A stretch of DNA of 64,000 bases from Lojkania enalia (taxonomy: Eukaryota; Ascomycota; Dothideomycetes; Pleosporales): contig ML986616.1 of assembly GCA_010094045.1 (NCBI GenBank), forward strand, positions 124,001 through 188,000, written 5' to 3'. The notes under the pieces are model-generated. The model had not been told where the DNA came from and made no database searches. It was given only the letters and a program-made list of their open reading frames with translations. Shown here piece by piece: positions 57,281 to 64,000 of the stretch. A program made the position numbers and the translations under genes. Each line of letters opens with the position of its first letter. Position 1 is the first letter of the stretch.

Positions 57281-58735
57281 TTATGACCCAGGTCCTGGCG
57301 GATACACTACAATCCGATCTAGATCCGCTCCCTTGACATCAAATCCATTCCACAATCCACCCACTGTAATTGTATTTTTACTTCCTTTGGTCAGCTTGAG
57401 TTGCAAGGGCGTCGACAGAATGATGCTTTTGTGCGTATCTCTCTGGAATAGTGTCTGAACATTCTGCGTGTCCCCATTCACGACTACACTGCTGATCCTC
57501 CTCAGCTGCCACGCTCCGCCTATTCGATCTGGCGTACCGCCCGGTTGATCTCCAAATCCCATGTCATCCGTGTTCTGGTAGTAGAAGGAGACCCACTGCT
57601 CTTCGCCAGCACCTTCGATACCGGAGAAGGTGACTGTACTATCATTGCCATATATCCCGGTTACAATCTGTCTGTTGGATGCAAAATTCGCTTCCTGTTT
57701 CCATGCCTCGCCTGCGACCTCAGCGTCTGAGGCAAAATATGTGGTTCCCTCAATCGGCGTAACCTCGCCAGTCTCGACATCAAGATCATATATATCATAC
57801 CAGTCAACCGAGAGATCCTTCTTCTCATCGTCAATGCTCATGGGTAGCCATATATACCGCGATTCCCACAGCGAATTGCTGTCCCATTGATCACCGATGT
57901 ATAAGTAGGTCGTCTTCTTTGTCCCATTAATTCGTATAGAGAACCCGCTCTGCGAGTTATACGTCCTTGTATTCAGCGGCGCGACGATCCAAGGCTGCGA
58001 CCAAGGTCCTGCCAGCGAATCCGCTCGAAACGCAACGACGTTATTCGGCCGGTATCCCGTCTTATGGGACATCAGCGCGTAGTATGACTCCTCCGTTTGA
58101 ATGATCGTGGGCGCTTCGAGATCGTATTTATCGAACCGATGCACCACTTCCGTCAGATTCGCAACGCTATCATCGTACGCCGTTAAATAGACATCTCGGC
58201 CTTCGCGGCGGTCGCCATTAGAATACATGGAGTAGGACTTCCCGTCTTTGTAATCGGTGAAGATGCCGAAATCTTGTGACCAGTTTCCCAATGGGGAGGT
58301 TGCTTGAACAAACTCGTAGGGCCCTTCGATATTATCGGCCGTCGCAAGGCCCTGAAGCAACAACCCGTAGCTCGAATTATCAGCATGCCAGTGCATGTGG
58401 AACTTCCCCGTCACCTCGCTATACAAAACCTTCGGGCGCTGGATAATCATCCGGGGATCTAGATATGGGTGGCCCGAGACGGGCGCCAGTGCGAGCCCGT
58501 GAGATGTCCACGTCGCAAGGTCGGGAGAACTGTAGACAGAGACACCCCCGCCTTCTGTCTGACCTTCGACCTTGTATTCGCCGAAGAGGTAGAATGTTCC
58601 GTTTGAGAGGCGTGTTATGCAGCCCGCGTGCGCATTTACCAATTCGCCAGTGGTGTCGTGCCACCGGCCGCCCGGAACGATCCATTTAGAGGACGTCGTG
58701 GTCGCGAAGAGGAAGAATACCCAAGAGAGTAGCAT
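57281..58735 (-). CDS. Secreted GH43-like glycoside hydrolase
   Basis: Single exon, 484 aa. Signal peptide MLLSWVFFLFATTTSS. The N-terminal five-blade propeller opens with HDTTGELVNAHAGCI and GTFYLFGEYKV, as in the exo-beta-1,3-galactanase branch (GH43_24-like). YLDPRMIIQRPKVLY, QDFGIFTDYKDGKSY and KYDLEAPTIIQTEESYY (catalytic-acid region) follow. From about residue 350 a beta-rich domain (NFASNRQIVTGIYGN, ISSVVVNGD, ITVGGLWNGFDVKGADLDRI) resembles a CBM35/CBM6-type sugar-binding module. Likely acts outside the cell on plant or fungal wall galactans; the precise linkage is inferred from subfamily resemblance. Several N-glycosylation sites (NSS, NGT) fit secretion. Confidence 0.85.
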   Translation of the reverse strand: MLLSWVFFLFATTTSSKWIVPGGRWHDTTGELVNAHAGCITRLSNGTFYLFGEYKVEGQTEGGGVSVYSSPDLATWTSHGLALAPVSGHPYLDPRMIIQRPKVLYSEVTGKFHMHWHADNSSYGLLLQGLATADNIEGPYEFVQATSPLGNWSQDFGIFTDYKDGKSYSMYSNGDRREGRDVYLTAYDDSVANLTEVVHRFDKYDLEAPTIIQTEESYYALMSHKTGYRPNNVVAFRADSLAGPWSQPWIVAPLNTRTYNSQSGFSIRINGTKKTTYLYIGDQWDSNSLWESRYIWLPMSIDDEKKDLSVDWYDIYDLDVETGEVTPIEGTTYFASDAEVAGEAWKQEANFASNRQIVTGIYGNDSTVTFSGIEGAGEEQWVSFYYQNTDDMGFGDQPGGTPDRIGGAWQLRRISSVVVNGDTQNVQTLFQRDTHKSIILSTPLQLKLTKGSKNTITVGGLWNGFDVKGADLDRIVVYPPGPGS

Positions 58736-59179
58736 TGCGGAGATGGGCAGACTTTCATATGACCAGTCATGATGTACATGGTGGAACTTTTATATATAGT
58801 CTGTATAAACGACGGAAATGTACTATAAGGTAGCACGGAGATTTTCAGCGTTCCTGCATTCAGCCGAGGCGTCGTCGGCTCTCTTTGCCCCGAAAACCTG
58901 GTCTTGTTGATGAGGCCAAGAAAACTTACTTTGCGGGGGTGGATTCTGTGCCCATATTCTGGTGCGGAGTAGTGCGAGAGTCGTGCCGCTGATCACGGAT
59001 TTTCTCCGGAAAAGCTGAGCTAGATCGCTGGAATGTACCCGAGCAGATTGCAAATCTTGCAATAACGTGCGCAGAATTTTAGTTTGAATTGTTGATTGAC
59101 CGCTGGTGCTCACTTGTCCTTGGATATGCGCTTGAAGGGTGTTGATTCCATCTATCCATATTTTACTTTCTATAATTCC
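58736..59179. other. Intergenic
   Basis: About 440 bp with no supported gene: the upstream region of the GH43-like gene and the 3' flank of family member C. Confidence 0.5.
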
Positions 59180-60306
59180 TCACCCCTTTCCTATCCCGCC
59201 CCCCATCCCGCGCCTTTTATATCCCCTCCTCCATCGTACAACCCTCCAACCCGCAGTCAGCCCTACCACAGCTAAAATCCCAAACAATAACCCCATAGCA
59301 ACCGCCATCCTCAACAAGTCCGCATTCTCTAACCCTTGCGGCAATGGGATTACAGGCCCTGGAACAGCGGGCGTGGTGTTAATAGGTAGAACACTGGATA
59401 ACTGGAGAGATTGATCAGCCCGGATCGTGCTATGCATAAGCTGCGGCCCATCCCCGCTAGTCCTGGTTTCCATTGTGGGCTGAGATCGCGGAACAGAGGT
59501 AGGACTCGGACTAGAAGTTGGAGCTGGTGGTGTGGGAGTTCGACGCGAGGAGGGCGCGTGCTTTGGACGCATGATAGCGAGGTCCTCGATAACATCATTT
59601 ATCCTAAGCGTCAAGGATAACGACTCGCAGGCCGGCAGTTTCTAGGTTTTTCAAAAAAGTTAATGTTTGGGAAGGGAGCATGTTGGTGGTTCGAATTGCT
59701 GTCTTGTACTGGATGGAAACCCCGTCGATGAAAAATGGTATTTTCCTTTTTTTTTTTTCCAAAAAAAAAAAAAAAAAGACCAAGAGAAAACAATTGTTTT
59801 TCTTATGAAATGGAAGCTACAAAAGAAGTCCCAGAGTATATGTTCGAAGGACCGCAACTCACCTTCCCCACCTCCCCAGCACAAAACTCCCAAGCCTTCA
59901 ACGCACCCTGCAAATCCATCCTCCGATCCAATTTCTCAACCTCCTCAGCCAGTCTATCGACCTTTTCAGTCAAGCGAGCCTGAGCCTCATCATTACTCCT
60001 GTTACCGCTCTCCTGCAACCGGTAGCTCAAAGGCGCCCAGACACCAAGCACGATGGCACTCGCGAAACCGAGGGCATTGAGCAGCCAATGGAAGAAGCGC
60101 GAAGAAGTGGACTCGATGCAGGACCGGCATGTGGAGCTTCGAGTTACGGAACCCGGGTAATGTCTAAGAGTCGAGTCATCGTCGTCAATCGAGACGGATA
60201 TGGAATTTGAGCGAAAGTCCTTGACCGATTCTGGGGGAGTGGGAGGAGACGGAGATTCAGTCGGGTGGAAGATTGGTAAGTGAGAAGCGGGCGCGGGCCT
60301 CACCAT
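59180..60306 (-). CDS. Two-TM coiled-coil protein, family member C
   Basis: Exons 60306..59863 and 59641..59180, with a 221-bp phase-0 GTGAGT-TAG intron at the same place in the protein as the intron of member A; 301 aa. A Ser/Pro-rich N-terminus, then TM1 FFHWLLNALGFASAIVLGVW followed by APLSY, then ESGNRSNDEAQARLTEKV and a heptad-like charged stretch to LKAWEFC. After a 10-residue gap comes the partner Cys (LPACES), then a Pro/Ser/Thr-rich stretch, a C-terminal TM (LLRMAVAMGLLFGILAVVGL) and a strongly basic tail. The SNDEAQ block after TM1 is shared word for word with member A. The intron contains a T12-CC-A17 tract. An in-frame ATG at 60426 would add 40 residues. Function unknown. Confidence 0.78.
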
Positions 60307-60702
60307 TGTTGAATGGCGAAAGACGAACGCCGATCCTAAATGGTGAAAGGAGCTAGAGAAATGTATATGGAAAGGTTTGTGGATTGAGGCCCGCGAGGTG
60401 TGTTGTACAAGTTCGTGGCTGTGCATTAGGTATCAAGTCGCCAATGCCTAAGGTTGGGCGAAAGGGAGGGGGGCCACGCATAGCATAGCCTCTATCAGGA
60501 TTTCGCTGAAACAACCACAATTAACGTTACTGCCCGTCGATCTTACATTGGAAAGAAGTTCGAGGGCTGGCTACTCGAACTAATCACGCATTGTTGCCCT
60601 TGGGCTGTGTCAAAACTTGTTTCTATAGGCTACACTTACAGCTACATATAAACACAAAAGAAAAGCACTCAAGTACCGCTCGCTCTATGAAAAGCTAGGA
60701 TT
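60307..60702. other. Intergenic
   Basis: About 400 bp: the upstream region of member C and the 3' flank of MIC60. Nothing further seen. Confidence 0.5.
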
Positions 60703-62676
60703 TTAATCTACAAGCAAGCTCTGTAGGCGGGCTTCCGTGGCAATGACATCTAAAGCCTGCTTGACTTCCAAAACCCTCCTCGCCTCGCTCAACCAATCTC
60801 TGCTGAGAACCTTGGCCCATCCCTGCAGTCCGTTCATCTCTCGTGCGGCAGCGTCCAGATCGCCTTCCTCAAGCAGAACTTCGGTTCTCGCTAAAACAGC
60901 TTCGACGTCCTGGCCAATTGCTAACCCAGATTTCTTAAAGAGAACCTTGGACATAGCTAGCGAGGCAATATGGGATGCAACGCCGGCATCTTCAGGAAGA
61001 AGGGCAGCTTTCCTGACCTCTTGAGCCACGCGCCTGAAACGATCGATCAATTGCGAAGCGTTGGGGATTCCGCGCTGGTATGCTACGGGGTTGATACTAG
61101 CAATCGCGGCACTCACAACAGGGTCATCGGCAGCGATTTCCTTGAGGGCGGCAAGCTCAGTGATGAAAGGCTTAGGAGTGAGCTGGTTCTCGAGCGCGGA
61201 CTTGACGGCTTCTACGGCAACGACAAGATGCTGTGTCTTGAGATTGCGTTCGATAACCGAGTTCCACTCGGCTGTTAGCTTTTCCAACTCTTGCACTGAC
61301 GAAGAAAGCTCATTGAGCTTGCCAAGACGTCCCTCACGTTCGGCCTCCACGCGGTCACGGACGGAAGAAGCGAATTTCTGCTGCAGGGCAATGCTCTGTT
61401 CGAGGAGCTCGTTCTTCAGTCGCTGCTCATACACCTGATGTGCAGCATCGAGCTCGGCTTGAAGCTTGTCCCTATAGGTCTTGGACAATCGTTCTCGCTC
61501 GTTCTCGTACTCCTCCTTCCAATGCGCGTCCTGATCGTGCAACTGGACTTCCCAACGGCTGATCAACTCCTTTGCAGCAGAGTCAAATTGACTGTGAGCC
61601 TCCTTGATCTCCTTCTCTGCAGACTTCTGAAGACTTTCCTTCAACAAGTTGATATCTGAGACAACCTTGCCCAAATCCGACTTGGCCTTTTCCAGGGCAG
61701 AATCGTACTTGTTTCCATGGCTAGAATCGGCGTTGATAGCCGTAATAATGTCGTTAACGATCTTGACGACATCCTGTACAACAGGCTCACCAGCCTCGGG
61801 TACGTTGAGATGGTCAATCTGTGAGATGGGCTTAGCAGGAGTTGAGGCTGGGACCCCCGTCTCCAACTCAGAATTTGTGGTGCTCTTCGGGAGTAACTCG
61901 TGAGATGTAGACTCCGTGGGCTTTTCTTTCTGACCGTCCTCTGCCCTCTTCTCTTGGACTCCTTTGTCTGATCCGACCTTGGAAGACTCGGTCTCCTGCG
62001 CAGGCTGAAGAGAATGGGCATCGACGGCGCTGACGTGAGGGCCCTTGATAGCCAAATCGGTGTTGCCATCCTGCGCGATCTTCGAACTCAATCCACTTTT
62101 GCCCGGGATGGTGACCTTGTTTTCGCCTGTGATCTGGGGGTGTAACCGCGGCTGCCCAGCTCGGCCTGGGAACCGTTTCCTAAATTCGCGTTCCTCAAAA
62201 TACCCTACCGCGTCCTCGCCGAAAGGAATATACTCGGTGAAGAAGTCGTGGAAGTTGTCCGAGACCAATGAGTACCAGACGCCACCCGCGTAGCCCAGCG
62301 AGGAGAGGATGACCAGGTACGTCAGGAATCGTCGGAATCGTCGTTTCTTCGGTTTTGGCTTTGCTAGCTGCGGGTCGGCGGCTACACTCGCGGTTCCAGG
62401 GCCTGTGGGCGGCGTTGTCGAGGGCTGCGCAGTGGATGCTGGGCGGGCTGTCTCTGGAGCGGGAGGCGGCTTGGGCAGGTCTGAGGCGGGAATGGTATCG
62501 CTAGCAGGGGTGATCGGGTTTGGGGGAGAGGTTGACGGCGCAGGATTGGGAATGGTGGTGTTGTCCACCTTTTTCTCGTCGGCATAGAAGCGCTGGGCGA
62601 CGCGCCATTGCGGGCGGACCGCGGGTGCAATTGGCCTCAGAGCCGGACGGGCTCGTAGAATGGAGGCGCGCAGCAT
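60703..62676 (-). CDS. MIC60: MICOS complex subunit MIC60 (mitofilin)
   Basis: Single exon, 657 aa. An N-terminal Arg-rich presequence (MLRASILRARPALRPIAPAV), a Pro/Thr-rich linker, a basic patch then one TM (FLTYLVILSSLGYAGGVWYS), the conserved FHDFFTEYIPFGEDAVGYFE just after it, a variable stretch, a long coiled coil (about residues 330-480) and the C-terminal mitofilin domain (NASQLIDRFRRVAQEVRKAA, LEEGDLDAAAREMNGLQGWA). It sits in the mitochondrial inner membrane facing the intermembrane space, shapes crista junctions and contacts the outer membrane. Length and order fit the family. It is divergent from the gene at the right edge. Confidence 0.96.
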   Translation of the reverse strand: MLRASILRARPALRPIAPAVRPQWRVAQRFYADEKKVDNTTIPNPAPSTSPPNPITPASDTIPASDLPKPPPAPETARPASTAQPSTTPPTGPGTASVAADPQLAKPKPKKRRFRRFLTYLVILSSLGYAGGVWYSLVSDNFHDFFTEYIPFGEDAVGYFEEREFRKRFPGRAGQPRLHPQITGENKVTIPGKSGLSSKIAQDGNTDLAIKGPHVSAVDAHSLQPAQETESSKVGSDKGVQEKRAEDGQKEKPTESTSHELLPKSTTNSELETGVPASTPAKPISQIDHLNVPEAGEPVVQDVVKIVNDIITAINADSSHGNKYDSALEKAKSDLGKVVSDINLLKESLQKSAEKEIKEAHSQFDSAAKELISRWEVQLHDQDAHWKEEYENERERLSKTYRDKLQAELDAAHQVYEQRLKNELLEQSIALQQKFASSVRDRVEAEREGRLGKLNELSSSVQELEKLTAEWNSVIERNLKTQHLVVAVEAVKSALENQLTPKPFITELAALKEIAADDPVVSAAIASINPVAYQRGIPNASQLIDRFRRVAQEVRKAALLPEDAGVASHIASLAMSKVLFKKSGLAIGQDVEAVLARTEVLLEEGDLDAAAREMNGLQGWAKVLSRDWLSEARRVLEVKQALDVIATEARLQSLLVD

Positions 62677-63497
62677 GATGGGCCGCCCTCGTTTGACGGA
62701 GGAGGGCGAGGAGGAGGGTGAGGAGAGGGGAAGAGGATGGATGGATGTCGTCCTGCAGCTCCGGCGAAGAGACTGCCCAGAGCTCCTCCAGCGTCACGGT
62801 GCGCTCGGGCCGCCGGCACCGTGGACGTTGCCGGGTAACTTTCGACATGCTAGGGAGAGGCTCAGACCAGCCTCGCCGCAGCGACTCCACACTACGACAC
62901 CATCTACCCTTCTCGGTCATGATAAAAAACACGCCGTAGACTCGTTTCACCTCGCCGCTCTCGCAAAGCGGCTGCTTGCTCATCCCGATCAACTTCTGCC
63001 TCCATAAACGCACTCTCAGCCCAACGAGGCACCACGTCGTGGCCATGTCTCGGACCCCCCCAAACCCGCAACGGAACCCAATTACTACAGTACAAAGGCG
63101 AGCCCTCGACGCAAACCCCTCACTTTTCTTGCGCCCGTGTTTCCCATCCTCCCAGATTCCCTCTTCCTCCAGCCGGGCCATCCAAGACAGTCACGCGCAC
63201 AGCCACCATCGCCGTCGCTCACGCTGCGTCATGGTGGAGCGATAAGTCTTCTACTACCAGGCAGCCATTTCAGCACCTGATTGACATCACATCCGCAGAT
63301 ACGACGCGGCGTTCATTTATTGCTTGCGTTTTACATCTGCACCTCGTGCATGCTGTGGCTCTCTCTATCCCCACTCCGCTCATCGGCTCTATCCATCCCA
63401 GACCATCTATTGACTCTCCCTATCCACTATTTTCTGATCCTGAGAAAGAGAACACTTGTTCATCTCTCAGTCTCACGACTTCCGGGTCAGCCCAGTG
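62677..63497. promoter_or_regulatory. Divergent region between MIC60 and the right-edge gene
   Basis: About 820 bp, GC-rich, with several overlapping open frames on both strands that look like shadow ORFs. Part will be the 5'UTR of the right-edge gene. No motif assigned. Confidence 0.5.
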
Positions 63498-64000
63498 ATG
63501 ACTACGACCTACTCAGGCACAGGCTTCCCGCGTGACGCCGACTCTCGCAACCTAGCCGACACCATCTACGGCATCATGCCCTCAAGATCTCTCAATCTAT
63601 CCTCAGCTGACATACGAGCCGCAAGTACACGCCCCGAAATGCCTCAACGCGGCGTCTCGTCGTCGCCATCGTCGAAGAGAAAGGGCACGTCGGACTCGGA
63701 TGATTTGCGCACAGGCGCCTCCCCTCTCAGACGTCAGCACAGCGGGTACTGGACCGCAGCAACGCCGGGCAAACGTGGCCGGTTGCAGCACGGTGCCCAT
63801 AAAAGCATCCAGGCAGAGCTCCACCAGAGCATATGTCTGAACTTCAGTTCTCTCGACAATGCCGAGTCCGATCTTTGGATCCTCCCCGACTTCGAGGAGT
63901 GGGAGCTCTCCTCCTCGCCCGTAGACGAAGCTCCCATGAAGCGCGATGGCAACTGGCCGACCTTGGTTGAGCGCGCCGCCAACTCGAACCGCGAGCGCCT
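63498..64000 (+). CDS. 5' part of an unknown gene, cut by the window end
   Basis: The frame is open from ATG 63498 to the last base (167 codons) with no stop. It starts MTTTYSGTGFPRDADSRNLA. A basic, Ser-rich stretch follows (SSPSSKRKGTSDSDD, TPGKRGRLQ), then a more acidic part (LWILPDFEEWELSSS) and RAANSNRERL at the edge. The ATGs at 63576 and 63642 are alternatives. The composition suggests a nuclear regulatory protein, but I recognise no domain. Only the 5' end is visible. Confidence 0.6.
   Translation, partial: MTTTYSGTGFPRDADSRNLADTIYGIMPSRSLNLSSADIRAASTRPEMPQRGVSSSPSSKRKGTSDSDDLRTGASPLRRQHSGYWTAATPGKRGRLQHGAHKSIQAELHQSICLNFSSLDNAESDLWILPDFEEWELSSSPVDEAPMKRDGNWPTLVERAANSNRER

Noticed and set aside
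62309..62587. Gly/Ala-rich ORF on the plus strand
   Set aside because: Antisense shadow of the Pro-rich linker of MIC60.
1..64000. CRISPR arrays, bacterial operons, rRNA genes
   Set aside because: No direct-repeat/spacer pattern, no ribosome-binding-site-led gene strings and no rRNA-like stretch were seen; the window is eukaryotic.

Overview
The window is nuclear DNA of a filamentous ascomycete (Pezizomycotina). The support is: short GT-AG introns of about 45-80 bp in most genes, HET-domain genes, a Zn2Cys6 regulator, an NMT1-type thiamine gene with a eukaryotic TPP riboswitch, and intact fungal MSH6, Pescadillo/NOP7, PIG-U, folylpolyglutamate synthase and MIC60. Leotiomycetes would fit, but that is a guess from general gene character. 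Exon coordinates were derived by hand from reading frame, splice-site sequence and intron phase. No search was run, and functional names rest on recognised motifs.

Layout. 0-5 kb: an NAD-binding dehydrogenase-like gene, a PAP2-type membrane phosphatase, and NMT1 (HMP-P synthase) with a TPP riboswitch inside a 5'UTR intron. 5.7-28 kb is accessory: an intact HET gene, a conserved fungal gene of unknown function, a decayed HET gene, a PAQR receptor-like gene, a decayed multi-pass membrane gene, member A of a two-TM family, a cupin gene with one in-frame stop, a Zn2Cys6 factor, an F-box-like gene and member B of the two-TM family. 28.5-38.2 kb is a compact housekeeping block: MSH6, a small basic/acidic nuclear-type protein, NOP7 and PIGU. 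38.7-52.3 kb is mixed: an unknown gene, a GT34 glycosyltransferase, a secreted mucin-like PAN protein with a 21-bp minisatellite, a methyltransferase, an MFS transporter and a small secreted protein. 53.7-64 kb: folylpolyglutamate synthase, a PLDc_N membrane protein, a GH43-like secreted enzyme, member C of the two-TM family, MIC60 and the start of one more gene.

Three things stand out. (1) A dispersed three-member family (19.0, 27.2 and 59.2-60.3 kb) has one architecture: a TM segment with a G-V-[YW]-A-P-x-S-Y motif, a charged heptad-like stretch, a spaced Cys pair, an S/T/P-rich stretch and a C-terminal TM with a basic tail. I recognise no named domain in it. (2) Two decayed genes (11.2-13.7 and 16.6-17.9 kb) carry repeated in-frame TAG codons, several at positions where tryptophan is expected. 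This is what C-to-T change in CpA context on the opposite strand (RIP-like) would give. (3) The NMT1 leader shows the whole riboswitch-splicing arrangement: an aptamer, a sequence near the 5' splice site complementary to the aptamer, and an upstream ORF between two candidate 5' splice sites.
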